Position numbers and translations under genes: made by a program | Part shown: positions 1 to 10,487 of the stretch, piece by piece | How positions within the stretch are numbered: the stretch's first letter is position 1 | How the letters are laid out: each line of letters starts with the position of its first letter | Notes under the pieces: generated by a model | Told to the model about the DNA's origin: nothing | Databases searched by the model: none | The model's input: only the letters and a program-made list of their open reading frames with translations | Assembly (NCBI GenBank): GCA_001599815.1 | Contig: BCIA01000001.1 | Span: forward strand, 7,190,641 to 7,254,640 | DNA: 64,000 bases | DNA from: Furcasterigmium furcatum | Lineage: Eukaryota; Ascomycota; Sordariomycetes; Glomerellales; Plectosphaerellaceae | Direction of reading: 5' to 3'

Positions 1-257
1 GATAGCCGCTGCGCGTTTCCCACTAGCGTGGGGTCAAAGCTTGGATGGACCCCTGCGACCCAAAGATGCCAAGATGCTGGCTCTGTTTACGTACTCAACA
101 ACATGACGCGATTTGCATGAACATCATCGACTGTGAAGCTCCCCAGCCGTTCCCCAGAGCATCGAATTGTTGCCCTGATGCATCAGACGCCCTAACAACA
201 CTTCCAAGCGCATCCCAATCCTAAAAGGCAGGCCCCGCGCCGCATGCCACCGCCGCC
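1..257. promoter_or_regulatory. Upstream region of APC15
   Basis: Left edge of the window up to the first start codon. I see no open frame with recognisable protein content and no RNA gene. It must hold the promoter and 5' UTR of the APC15-like gene; no TATA box stands out. Confidence 0.4.
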
Positions 258-1453
258 ATGCTGGGTCTTCTCCCGGACCTGACCCCGCGAGATGTGAGCT
301 CCCCGCCAATCCGCCATCACCACTCCCATCACTAACTGCCCGCCCACAGTCGCATGCGGTCTGGTACACATCCTCCCGAAACCCCCTCCAGAACCCTCCC
401 TTCGACCCCTCCGCGTCCCTCCCCCAGGACCCTGCACGCCAGCAAAACCAGAACGACCACCCCCACCGCCGCCACGCCCAGTCCCTCCTCGAGCGCACCC
501 AGCTCGCCCGCCTCCGCTCCGACGAGGCCTACACCGACCGCCGCCGCTCGAACATCCACAACTTCGGCGCCACATGGCTCCGGCCCCCGGGCGTGCCCAA
601 GACCCTCCACCAGCTACGCGAGGAGCAGCGCGAGGCGGCGGAGCATGCAGAGGCCATGCGCCGGGAGCAGATGCAGGCGGAGCTCGCCGAGGCCGCCGGC
701 GAGGGGGAGGAGTTTGACCCCGAGGCGCTCGAGGGAGAGAGCGGGATGGACGACATGGGCGACGGGGCGAGGGATCTGGACGAGGACATCCCCGACGCGG
801 ACGCCATGGGGATGAGCGGGATCGAGGTACAGAGCGTGGTGTCTTCAGACCCCGTGTCGTCGGATGCCGGCGACGAGGACGAGGAGCGAGAGGTCGAGGA
901 GCGACAGAGCGAGCTGATCCAGGCGCGGATGCGTATGGGGAACGATGCGTTCCGCCAGGCCATGGCGAGAGGAGACGCAGACGCGGGAGATATATACGGC
1001 GCGGAGGAGGAGTTGGAGGCGGAGGATGAGGGGCAGCTGCTCCTCGAGGAAGAATCATCGGCCCAGTTCCGCGATGCGAGGGGCCAGCTGCTGGACGACG
1101 ATGCCGGGGACATGGACATGGATGCCGACCTCGACGCGAGCATCCAGGAGGGAGGCGGCGCGAGCGGGGTTTATGAGCACACCGACTCGGAAGCCGAGTT
1201 GAGCAGCAGCCTGCCCAGCAGCAGCAGCGGGAGTGTACGGCGCGGCGGAGATGACGATGACCTGGACATCAGCTTCGCACCACGGTCCAGTGTTGGCGGG
1301 ATGGTTGGCGGAGGCGAACTTCGAGCGCCGACGAGCCCGACGCTTATGGCACGTGGGGATCGCGCAATGAGAACGCGCCAAAGCGTTGATCTGAGCAGTC
1401 TACTGTCGGGGGGAGACAGCAGTGCCCTGGGCAGCAGTCCTCGAAGGAGGTGA
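258..1453 (+). CDS. apc15: Anaphase-promoting complex subunit Apc15/Mnd2
   Basis: Two exons, 258-293 and 350-1453, give a 379-residue protein. The 56-nt intron has donor GTGAGC, branch CTAAC and acceptor CACAG and is phase 0. Exon 1 encodes only MLGLLPDLTPRD, and the second exon continues in frame with the family signature around residues 80-97 (NFGATWLRPPGVPKT), the conserved block of Apc15p/Mnd2. The rest (about residues 115-250) is strongly acidic and low complexity, followed by a Ser-rich tail, as expected for fungal members. The protein is a small accessory subunit of the APC/C ubiquitin ligase, acting in the nucleus in mitotic checkpoint control and, in yeast, in restraining APC/C in meiosis. 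It converges on BET1 downstream. The start is chosen because the short exon 1 restores the usual N-terminus; an internal start at the GTG at 593 would delete the signature. Confidence 0.85.
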
Positions 1454-1816
1454 GCGGGCGAGGAACATCATCATGGCATGCATAGCTTGGCGTTGGCGAC
1501 ACTGGGATTCGGCTTGATGGCGTACACTGAGGCCAAAATACTTCTTTATTGGCCAGGCGGAATAGGGGCTGGGGCATCCAGCCAGTACTCAAGAAGTATT
1601 TCACGAGCAATAAAGCTCCATGTATTGATTACAAAATGTACGAACAACCCCGCTGGAACAGTGACCAGCATATACCTCTGGCCATCCAAGCCGCCCATGG
1701 ACAATGCAAGCCTCCTGATGTCTCATTTTGGCAAAACCGACTCCCGAACTCCTCGTATGCAACGCCGCGAAGGACACAACCCGCCTCGTCAATCTAGCCT
1801 TCACTCCGCGATGGGC
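1454..1816. other. Convergent 3' intergenic region
   Basis: The stretch lies between the stop codons of APC15 (+) and BET1 (-) and should hold both 3' UTRs. Open frames crossing it have no recognisable content. Nothing else is seen. Confidence 0.5.
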
Positions 1817-2656
1817 TCAGAACAGCCACACGTAGATGAACAGGAATGCCACGGCCGCGAAGAAGCCGAGCCAGATCTTCCAGCTCACGCCGGTACGCTC
1901 GGCCATGAGCAGCATGCGGTTCATGGTGCTCCGGAGGCGGATGCGGGTCGAGTCGAAGGTATCGTTCATCTTCTCCGCGAGGGCGGAAGAGTCGCGGATC
2001 TCGTCCCCGATGGCGTGGGTCATCTGGGCGGTGTCAGCATCGCGTGGAAGGCAAGGGGTGGTCGTGGCGGCACTCACCTCCTTGAGAATCTTGACCTTGC
2101 CGAGAATGCCATCTACTTGCGAGTCGTTCTGGCTCTCGAGCTCGTTGAGAACGGCATCGCTGTATTGGCCCCTGGGACTGTCAGCAACGGCCCATCTCCA
2201 TCATATATTCCAACCCGGTCCATGGGATGGAGCCGGGCTATTGCCTTGCGGCCCATCCACCCAGTCCGGAGTCGTAAGGTCAAAACGTACTTCTTATTCG
2301 GTGTCGCCGACCTGAATCCCCCATTCGCACCAGATCCTACGCCCGGCGACGCAGACGGCGCATATCCATATCCGTATCCTCCCCCTGGTCGGCTCGGGCT
2401 CGCGCTGACGGGCCTTTGTGCGCCGCCGACGTTATAGCCCTCGAACAGGGCGCTGCGGGAGTCTCGCTGATGGAGGGAGGAGGAACCGAATCGTCTGTAG
2501 CAAGTCAGATTCTGTCCGAAGGAGCGGTGTGAATCATTGCCGGTCCGTGGCAGAGCCTACTCGGCGGTGCGTCTGGACCCGGCGGAGGCGTCGTCGCTTG
2601 GAGCCCGATCAAGGGATGTTCGAGGAAGGAATCGGTTGGACATACCCTGATGCCAT
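1817..2656 (-). CDS. bet1: ER-Golgi SNARE Bet1
   Basis: Four exons on the minus strand (2646-2656, 2291-2494, 2078-2171, 1817-2023) encode 171 residues. Exon 1 is only 11 nt (ATG plus phase-2 remainder); all introns have GT-AG ends and CTGAC branch points. The N-terminal ~70 residues are Ser/Gly/Tyr-rich and probably disordered. Residues about 82-145 form the SNARE heptad region, starting at LESQNDSQVDGIL and continuing through EIRDSSALAEKMNDTF, and a single C-terminal membrane anchor follows (about 149-170), so it is tail-anchored. This arrangement and the motif spacing match yeast Bet1, the Qc-SNARE for COPII vesicle fusion at the Golgi. Sft1 is the alternative, less likely given the long N-terminal extension. 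The last intron (2024-2077) is 54 nt, in frame and stop-free, so retention would insert 18 residues in the middle of the SNARE motif. Confidence 0.88.
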
Positions 2657-3485
2657 GATGTCGTTTATTCGATTATTCCCGTCTCGCAGTGTCTCCCACG
2701 TCGCTCTCTCGTCCTTATCTCCTTGCTGCAAGGGAACCCGGGTCGGCTTCGTCAGGAACGTGTCTTGAATCTTCGAGGGCAGCAGGCGCCAGATCGAGTA
2801 TGACGGTGTATCCCTTGCCGCGTCGCGATGCCGCTTGAATCGATAATCGTCGCCGTTCGTGGAGTCGTCAAAAAGCAGTACCTCGAGAAAGGGGCAGCAG
2901 CCGTGTGGGTATTTTCACCTCGCCTCGTTTTTTCGTAGATCGTGATTGTATTATTTCGTTGCGACAAGGGGCCTGGCGAACCGGGACTTGGGAGGGTCCA
3001 GGGCCAGAGTGTCATTAAACTTCGCTGCTCCCAGTGGCGTCACCGCCGCGAGTCTGGAACCGCTTAGGGGCGGTACAGGGGAGGTTGCAGGTGCCGTGGC
3101 CAATCACAGCACCAGAATTAGGAGCACCGGGTGATGTTTACCTCAGCAATCAGCCGTCACATGCACCCGACACCTCACTCACGAAGAGGACACTCAGACT
3201 GAAGTTTGAAGCAGTGAAGTACTCATTCGACATCCCAGTGACGTCTGAAATGATGGCTGGTCAGCCGAATCTCTACCATCGCTAATAAACCTCGGTAGGT
3301 GAGGCATGTAAGTTCCAGTACCCTCGGGGATTACAACACCACCGCCCTCCAGGCCTGAAGCCGGGTATCCTGTATCAAGAAACAACCGCAACGCCATGCC
3401 GCCATGTAATCAGCAGAGTCCAAACGCCATTCTCCCGCTCGAGTCAAGCCCTGTACTGAGCCCAGGGATTCTTGACCGCCCCTCC
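2657..3485. promoter_or_regulatory. BET1 promoter and downstream region of the DUF7598-like gene
   Basis: About 830 bp between two minus-strand genes. It should contain the BET1 promoter and 5' UTR on the left and the 3' UTR of the next gene on the right. No coding frame with recognisable content is visible, and no repeat. Confidence 0.4.
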
Positions 3486-4391
3486 CTAAAAGCGATTCAT
3501 GTTGCTCGCCTCGCTGTAGTGCGTGTGCCTGCTGTATGCGGGGTGCAGCGCCGTGGGAGGCCTGGGAATCTCCGGCATGATGGGGCTTCGGCGGTCCTCC
3601 GACTCGGGGTACGCGCTGGGCTCGTAGTCGCGAGTCTTGTCGTCCGAGACCCTGCTCGCCGCGGCGGCCGCCGCCGCAGACTCGATGTCGGCGCCGTTGT
3701 CGTTCTGGTGGGAGAAGTCGAAGGGCTTGCTGATCTGCCGGGTGTGGCCCTTTTCGCCGTCCTTGTTCGCCCAGGGGAACTTCTGCGTGAGGCGCCTGAA
3801 GCCCTTCTCCTTGCGGACGGACTCGCTGCGGGTCGAGTAGGTATCTGAGTAGGCCGAGCCGCCCTTGTAGGGGGATGGGGCAGCGATGGCGCCGTCGGAA
3901 CGGACGTTGCGCGCGGTGATGCCGTTGGCAGAGTCGCTAAAGACAAAAGAAGAAACGATGTTGAAGCAGCCAAAGGTGATGGCGAGGATGCCACTGGCGA
4001 GGATGAGACGGTAGAAGTGGCCGCCGAGCTCGTTGGCCGTGACCGAGCGGCGGTTGAGGTTACCCAGAATGTGGCAGCCCATGACGACCATGGCGAGGCC
4101 GAGCCAGGTGAGGCCGTGGTAAGGAGAGAGGACGGGCCAGCGCGTGGCGTAGTAGCGCTTGAAGAGGTTGAGCTCGGAGCAGATGAGGAAGCCGGCGATG
4201 ACAGAGTTGAAGAAGTGCGAGACGGCCTCGAAGAAGAAGAAGTTGCCCTTGATGCCGGACATGACGATCATGACCCAGCTGGAGGTGGCCACAGCCAGAA
4301 GGCCGACGATGTTGAAGGCGCGGAAGACGTTGAGGACGAGGTGGCCAGAGCCACGGAGACGGGAGCGACCGGCTTCGGAGAGGTTCAGCAT
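3486..4391 (-). CDS. Four-TM fungal membrane protein (DUF7598-like)
   Basis: A 301-residue protein read from the ATG at 4391 (MLNLSEAGRSRLRG). The frame is open further upstream, but family members start at this kind of MLNL/MFNL peptide, and the preceding stretch looks like a 5' UTR with a possible intron (donor-like GTGCGT at 4457, TTAACAG-like acceptor near 4420). Four hydrophobic segments are visible at about residues 16-44, 52-77, 90-112 and 127-152, with conserved-looking stretches SELNLFKRYYA and HILGNLN. The C-terminal half is hydrophilic, with Ser/Arg, poly-Ala (8 of 9 residues near 225) and Tyr-rich segments, probably cytoplasmic. From memory this matches the fungal DUF7598 family of unknown function. 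No enzymatic motif is visible. Confidence 0.75.
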   Translation of the reverse strand: MLNLSEAGRSRLRGSGHLVLNVFRAFNIVGLLAVATSSWVMIVMSGIKGNFFFFEAVSHFFNSVIAGFLICSELNLFKRYYATRWPVLSPYHGLTWLGLAMVVMGCHILGNLNRRSVTANELGGHFYRLILASGILAITFGCFNIVSSFVFSDSANGITARNVRSDGAIAAPSPYKGGSAYSDTYSTRSESVRKEKGFRRLTQKFPWANKDGEKGHTRQISKPFDFSHQNDNGADIESAAAAAAASRVSDDKTRDYEPSAYPESEDRRSPIMPEIPRPPTALHPAYSRHTHYSEASNMNRF

Positions 4392-5990
4392 GATGACGGA
4401 GATGTGTCTGGAGACTGTTAGCAGAGCGAACTTGATCTGTGGATGAGAGCACGCACCAAGAAGGAATGTAAGTGGATGTTGAGGAGTGATTGGAAGGACT
4501 GATGAGCCTCTGATGCTGTCGATAGCAGGTCGGATCAAGAGAGAACGGTATGGTAAGACGAGTCAAGAAGTCGGTGATCTCGGATCGAGTGGGAAAAGAT
4601 TGACGAAAGAGTAGTGGAAGCCAGTCCAGTAGATCGTCGAAGAGATGAAGATATAGCAGAGGAGTACAATAGACAGAATAGGAAAATTGAGGGTAACGAT
4701 GGGATCACAAGGGCATTGTTCAGGTGTCGAATAAACCTGCCAATCGCCGCTGGGGGAAAACACAGACTGAATAGAACTGAACAATAGGAAGAGTCACTGT
4801 TCTGCGTTGAATAGGGAGGGGTAGCGCCTTTAATAACTGAATAGGGGTCAGTCCTGGCCCAGCGGCATTGTTCCAACGCGCCGCCGCCAACGGGAAGCGC
4901 CCCAGGCAGGATCAGGGCCAGGGAAGGGCGGCGAACACCCAGGAACCGATCCCAGGGCTGCAAACACATGGAACAGGCGCCCTTCCATCCTGTCTGTTGC
5001 CGCGCTTCGAGATGAGCAGAGTCGTGATTCTACGCGCCAGAGCCAATAATTTCTACCGCGCGAGAAGACCTCGCTGCCAAGTTGGCTTCAGCGTCCGGGC
5101 ATGGCCTGGCAGAAGAGGCCTTCTCTGGGTCCTCACTTGAAACCGAACTCCTGATTTAGTTCATCGTGAGCCCATCGAGACCGACCCTTGCCTCGCGGGC
5201 CCTGGAACGGGCAACAGTTCGGCGCGGTTAGGCACAGAGTCCTTCAAGTCTCGGCCTGGGCGCAGGGGTCCCTGGGGTCGTCGGGCGACTCAGGGCGCGC
5301 AGCGGAGCATAAGGCTTGGGTCGCGTGTCGTTTTTCTTGTCGGTCCAGCAAAGAGAGCCGTAACCCAATCGTTGCGACGTTCTCGTGGCCGTTTGGGATC
5401 ATCGCCATGGGCGTACTCAGGTGTTGTCGTCTGGGTCGGGATGATTGGATGAGAGGTCACCACGAGATGTTTCAACCCGGGATCCACCACAAACAACCGC
5501 CGACCAAAAGACGGACCACCTTGGGCTTGTGCCTGAGACGGACGGGCCCGACAGGCATCAGTCAAGTCACGTGTCTTTCTTGAAAGCCAACTGGACGTCG
5601 AGACATCACAGCCGCAAACATTGTGAGAATCAATGATCTTGTTCTATATGCACACCTAGCCGAATATGTCGCCGGTGACTATCCGGTTTAATGGGAGCCA
5701 GAAACTTCTGTGCCGTCTAGACGCGCTCGTTTGTGGATGATCGTGGGCTTCATGACAGGGTCGCGTGAATGCATCGACAGCGACGAAGTGACGTTGAGAG
5801 ATGTTCGGATTGACAGGAGCTTTCCATGTGTATCTTAAAGATATGTTGAATCATATTTCTCTCCGAACGGGCTAAAGGGGGCAACAACGCAACAGATTTG
5901 ACGTGAATCGACAAGAGGCTCAGCACACTTTGTGACCTGAATACATTCCACCATCAGCCACAGACGAACACTCATTCGACTGACCGACTC
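4392..5990. other. Intergenic region, no gene seen
   Basis: 1.6 kb between the start of the DUF7598-like gene and the 3' end of the SesA-like gene. Short overlapping frames on both strands lack any recognisable domain and are not supported by splice-linked continuation. The left part is the promoter and probable spliced 5' UTR of the membrane protein gene; the remainder shows nothing I can name. Confidence 0.45.
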
Positions 5991-6665
5991 TCAGGCCCCG
6001 GGGGTCTCTTGCTTACCAAAGGAAGGGTTGCTGCCGGCGGCAAAGCTGTAACTAGACCCAGAATGGCTGAAGTTGTTGTGCACCGTGATGTCGCCCCCAA
6101 TATGGTACTGAAACCCCGTCGCTTGGTCTCGGTTCGTCTGACCACGCCCAGCCCCGTCGTCCACGTCGAGGGTTTGGGCCAGGGCCGAAAGCTTCCGGGC
6201 TATCTCATTAAGCCCTTCAACAGTCTTCTCCCCCGCGAGCTTAGACCGGCCCTGCGGCGACCGTGGACCCTCCGAAATCAGGGTTTGCACCTCCGAGAGT
6301 AGGTCTTTCATCAAGGACTCGACCATGTCGCCGTTGGCGCTGCGGACGGCATCGCGATAGAGGGCTCGAGCTTTGGCCCATGATATCGCACTCTGGTCTT
6401 CCTGTAGCTTGCGGTCGAAGTCGTACAACAAGCTGGACAATCGATTGGCTTTCTTTGAGCAGCGTTGAAGGATGTTGGGGAACGGGGGGTCCTCGAAGTC
6501 GACTTGGACCCTAGTTTGCACAAGGATTTCTTGTACGATAGGCAAGCTTTTCGCAATCAGATTGAATGCTTCGGGGATGTCGGCAACTTTGCTGATGGTC
6601 TTGGACGACGTGGCTGCGGCGTCGGCATCTCTGATGGCGCTGTCGATGTCGAATAACGAGGCCAT
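5991..6665 (-). CDS. SesA-domain protein with candidate amyloid C-terminal motif
   Basis: 224 residues from the ATG at 6665; the frame stays open to 6962, so an N-terminal extension or an upstream exon is possible. Residues about 28-130 resemble the SesA domain (the domain found N-terminal to NACHT/P-loop NTPases): IPEAFNLIAKSLPIVQ at 30-45 and VESLMKDLLSEVQTL at 115-129 sit at the expected spacing, with helical, charged sequence between. A linker rich in Gly/Asp/Thr follows. The end (185-217) changes to Gly/Asn/Ser/aromatic composition with regularly spaced turns (HIGGD at 188, NNFSHSG at 197, FAAGSN at 208), like the prion-forming sigma-type motifs of fungal NLR signalling proteins. In known clusters, SesA singletons with such tails partner with an NLR or a SesB lipase; no such partner is in this window. 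The function would be incompatibility or innate-immune signalling, by inference. Codon bias is weaker than in neighbouring housekeeping genes. Confidence 0.7.
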   Translation of the reverse strand: MASLFDIDSAIRDADAAATSSKTISKVADIPEAFNLIAKSLPIVQEILVQTRVQVDFEDPPFPNILQRCSKKANRLSSLLYDFDRKLQEDQSAISWAKARALYRDAVRSANGDMVESLMKDLLSEVQTLISEGPRSPQGRSKLAGEKTVEGLNEIARKLSALAQTLDVDDGAGRGQTNRDQATGFQYHIGGDITVHNNFSHSGSSYSFAAGSNPSFGKQETPGA

Positions 6666-7702
6666 CTCTGTTTCTTGAACCCAGGGGGTGGCAGCCCTTT
6701 GGAGGTTGGGTGTCGAGGACTCGGAGGGTGATTGCTTCTTCATTTCGAGCTTGACCGCCGGCAAGTCCTGCGCAGCCTGATGCCCGCCAAGCCAGTTGCC
6801 CGGCGGCACCATGCATCCAGCCCTCATCACGATGATTGGTCCGGCAGGACAACAATGTCTCAAAGACGCAGTTCTCGTCGACGAAGGGAGTTGGCTGTCA
6901 AGAGAGCTCTGGGGACCGAAAGCTATGAGAGGAAAAAGTGTAGATAGCCAGAAGCAGCTCATAACCTATGATTGAGGGCCCATGGTTGTTTACTGGTCAA
7001 GCCTGCAGAACGGATGTGTTTCACAGCGCCGACGCCCTTCGTCTCATTTTTTGTCCTCCGGCACATGTCATCATCATCATGGATGCTGATACTTGGCTGC
7101 AATTCGTCCAACCCAACTAAGACGAGTATGCGACCTGAAAGCATAAGGAGCGAGAAAAACGAAGGTTAAGCACGTAAGCAGAGGTCGCGAGTTCAAAAAG
7201 TACTCATCTCGGGCTTCTCAGTCGCATCCTGCCCGCCTCAACGACACACTTGGCGGAACCCATATCCCTCATGAGTGGAGTTGCGATCCTGGCACGCAGG
7301 AAGGGCGGCCAAGAATGGAGGTAGGCAAGGTTGTGAAATAACATCACTCCGCTGGACGACATCATACACGAGTTCGGCACGGGAGAAACTGCTCAGTAAC
7401 GCCGAGCCACGAGAAACATCACATGCCGCGAGTGAACCAGCCGGAAGCCGTTTCCAAATCAGATAACGCCTCAATATCGGGGTCTCATTTTTGCGAGTAT
7501 CTCAAGTCCTGACCTAGCCGGGTCACTCCATTGCATGATACCGAATGCCATAAGTCGGAGCCGCCGCCGAAGCGCCCTCACCAAGGCGTATCCATCGGCC
7601 AGCGTGCATCCCTTTTCCTTCCCAGCCGACACGTCCACGTCGCCCAGCGCCGCGCCGCCGCCGCTAGCCGCAGCGTCGACACGATCTGCCACGGCGAGTG
7701 AT
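6666..7702. other. Upstream of the SesA-like gene; downstream of eL15
   Basis: About 1 kb. The left third stays open in the SesA-like frame to 6962 but has no domain content. A sequence near 7187-7198 resembles a tRNA T-arm, but no partner arms are present. The right part should contain the eL15 3' UTR. No further gene is supported. Confidence 0.4.
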
Positions 7703-8512
7703 TTACCGGTAGCGCCACAGGGACAGGGTGTTGTGGCGCAGCCAGGTCTTCCTGCGGCCGGCCTTGGTCTTGTTGTAGCGGTGGCCCTTGTTGAGACCGC
7801 GGGACTTCTTGCCGGTGGCGGTGAGGCCGCGGGACTCGCGGTGCTTGTGGACGGGGTTGACGATCCAGTTGATGCGGGGGTCGATGCGGATCGCCTTGTG
7901 CTGGGGGTCGACGAGGATGACCTCGTAGTACTTGTAGGTCGAGTCCTGGTTGATCCAGTACGAGTTGAGGACGCGCAGGTTGGCGCACTTCCTGCCGACA
8001 CGGGACTCGGCGGTGGACTTCAGGGAGCGCTGGTACTTCAGCTGGTTGATACCCTGGTTGGTGGGCTTGCCTGTGGGAGTGCGTTAGCGGTCGATGCCAT
8101 CTCTCCGTCTCTCTGCGACTCGACATACCGAATTGGGCACCCTTGGCGGCAGGGCGCTTGCGGCCACCACGGCGGACGCGCACGCGGTAGATGACATAGC
8201 CCTGCTTGGCCTTGTATCCGAGGCGGCGAGCCTTGTCGGGGCGCGAGGGGCGCGAGGCGCGGTGGATAACGTTCAGTTGACGGAGCTATATTGATGCACT
8301 CTCAGCAAATGTTCAACGAGTGTATAGCAGAGGCGGGAGATCTGCCGGCCGTCTCGTCGCAGGACGACGTCGGCGGCGGCGGCAATTGTCTCCCGCCCAC
8401 AGTGTATCGGGTTGTTTTATCGTACCTCCCAGCAACGGACACGGAGAAGGAAGAGCATAACATCGCTCTGCTTCTTCTTCTGAAGTTCCTCGACGTACTT
8501 GAGGGCACCCAT
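7703..8512 (-). CDS. rpl15: 60S ribosomal protein eL15
   Basis: Three exons on the minus strand: 8426-8512 (29 codons, MGALKYVEELQKKKQSDVM), 8129-8285 and 7703-8070, giving 203 residues, the normal length for eukaryotic L15. Introns of 140 and 58 nt have GTACG/GTATGT donors and TATAG/CACAG acceptors. The sequence follows the family end to end: RQLNVIHRASRPSRPDKARR, then GYVIYRVRVRRGGRKRP, then NLRVLNSYWINQDSTYKYYE, then WIVNPVHKHRESRGLTATGK, ending in TLSLWRYR. The protein is very basic and is a core structural component of the large ribosomal subunit. It is a good internal control for the splice model used here. Long open frames on the opposite strand are shadows of its GC-rich codons. Confidence 0.97.
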
Positions 8513-8939
8513 TTTGGCTGTCGCGGAATCGAAACGTTAGCTCGGCTGAAGCAAAAGAGGAAGAGACAGAAAGGCGAAGGTATTCGTCAATGGACGGGGA
8601 GGGAGACAAACCAGCTTTTCACGTCAAATCCGGCCGCAAGTTTGGTGATGGAGGGGGTGATAGTTCGTCAAAGAATTTGGCACGCGGAATTGAGCTGGAA
8701 AGGAGGAAGAGAAAATTCGCTTTCTGTGGGATAAGCGATTGGGAGCTATTCCTGTTGGGGCCTAGTGCCATAGGACTTGCCCCACGAGGGCGGCGTCCGG
8801 TCAAAAGTGGGGCTTTGACCAACGCGCCTCACCGAAGTCACCGAGCACAGATCCCATGCACCACGCTCCAGCCTCCCTTCGACACACGACTTGACGAAAC
8901 TTCCCTCCAATGAACGTTTCCCTTTCGCACCGAAGAGCC
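8513..8939. promoter_or_regulatory. eL15 promoter region
   Basis: 427 bp between the eL15 start and the stop codon of the 265-aa gene. It holds the eL15 promoter and the 3' UTR of the neighbour. I recognise no specific ribosomal-protein promoter element with confidence. Confidence 0.4.
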
Positions 8940-9841
8940 TCAGAACTTCGAAGGAGTCGACAAGAAGTCAGACCACCCATCAACCATCAACCTGGCAGCA
9001 CGTCCCCATGTGTCCCTGGACATGGCTGGCGCTTCGAACAACTGGACCCCCAACTTCTCCGTCTCCTCGGCCTGTGCTTCGTCCAGCATGGGCAGTTTCG
9101 GCTCCTTGGATGGCCGGAGGAGAGCATCGACCAGATCCATTCCATAGGAAACGCCACTCTCTAGGCTCTTCGAGACGAACGTGATATGCTCTTTCCACTG
9201 ACCAGGGGCCACATCGACCCTCTTGTCCAGCACATGCGCATTATGTTCTTCGTAAGCCTTCAGAAGCGCGCGGGAGTGGTCCAGGCACTGCATGCTGCAC
9301 TTGTAAATGGCCGGCCTGTCCTCGTGTGACTGGCCTGGCTGGCCTTGCAGGATTGCCATTTCCGCGGCCTCCGTCGAGAAGCTCGAGAGTGTGTCCAGGA
9401 GGTCAGCTGAAGCGTGATCCCTACATCAAGTTAGAAGTGCCGGGCAGCGATCGCATGCCAAAGAGGATACTCACATCTCCTGCTGGCATTTGGCAACCAT
9501 TTCGTAGAAGTTCTCTGATGTCTTGGCCACTTGTTCCCGAGACGCTCTGGCATCTACACACCTGCCCGCCGCCTCCTTTCTCGAGAGCGGTTGCTTCGGT
9601 CTCTTCGGGGATTCCTCTTGTTCTTCGTCGGAAGCCCCGTTCTCAGCCTCTCTGGGCCGTTTGCGGCTCTTTTGTGACTTGTTGTGGGCGGCTACGCCTG
9701 CCCTGGCTCTGACCGTCGTCATGGAGCCTCTCTTCGCATGGCCATCTCTGCCAGGGGCTGCATGTCATGTCAGCAGTTGGACATCTCGTTTCTTCGAACC
9801 AACCGACCCGTTCCCTTCTTGTTGGCCTTATTAGAGGGCAT
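8940..9841 (-). CDS. Uncharacterised basic, probably nuclear protein
   Basis: Three exons (9808-9841, 9475-9757, 8940-9420) joined in frame give 265 residues. The second intron (9421-9474, 54 nt) has donor GTGAGT and acceptor GTAG; the first (50 nt) has a weaker donor GTCGGT but a clear CTGAC branch and GCAG acceptor, so the N-terminal join is the least certain part. Residues 1-70 are Lys/Arg-rich with two clusters (KRPR near 44, KRPK near 63) separated by an acidic patch, a bipartite NLS-like arrangement. The rest (about 75-265) is mostly amphipathic helix with scattered Cys and no recognisable catalytic motif. I do not recognise the family. The start is the first ATG giving a continuous frame through all three exons. 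Confidence 0.65.
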
Positions 9842-10487
9842 GGTGACCGATGTGGCAGGTATCACTTGGTTTCGAAAGCGTGGCGTAGATCGAGGCGCCG
9901 AGCAAATGCGCAGATGGTTGAAGTAATAAGCCGAAGATGGGTTGCTGAACAATGGTATCAAATGAGCTCCACGACTCCGAGGCTGCAGTTTTTGGAATGC
10001 TGGAGGCGCAGAAATTCTGAGATGAAAGGAGGAACATCATGACATCCCGTCGAAGGCACAGTGCTGGCCCAGGACTTCGATGTGGGAAGGAACACATAAG
10101 GAAGGCACACCATGGGTGTCTCCTTCCCTCCCCATCGCCCACCTCACTTACATCTTCACAGGCGGCGACAGCCCTCCAATCAGCACTCACGAAATAGAAA
10201 TGCCCGGCCAATTTCAAGATATTACGGCTCGTATACACAATAAATCTTGGTCCGGACGAAACGGTAAATGGTATATCATGACCGCAGACATTGATGCACA
10301 AAAAAACATGCCGTGTTTCCCCGGTTGCGCCGCTCCCTGCTGTCCAAACGCGCAAAGTCCAAGCAGTGATGATGTAAATGGTGATGATGCAGGCCCCATT
10401 CCCCCCTTTGACGTGGTTCCCGCAAGTCAGACGCCGAGTCATCGAAAGCAAACAAGAAGAAGAAGAAAGTCCCGTGCAGGGCTCGTC
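9842..10487. other. Intergenic region between two minus-strand genes
   Basis: About 650 bp holding the promoter of the 265-aa gene and the 3' UTR of the cyclin gene. A 206-codon frame on the minus strand crosses it but has no domain-like content and overlaps the neighbouring exon in another frame. No gene is called. Confidence 0.4.

Noticed and set aside
7181..7200. A tRNA T-arm-like sequence (GGTCGCGAGTTCAAA)
   Set aside because: No acceptor stem, D-arm or anticodon arm can be folded with it. No tRNA or rRNA gene was recognised anywhere in the window.
9831..10451. A 206-codon minus-strand frame between the cyclin and the 265-aa gene
   Set aside because: It overlaps exon 1 of the 265-aa gene in another frame and has irregular, non-conserved-looking composition; it is most likely UTR and promoter.
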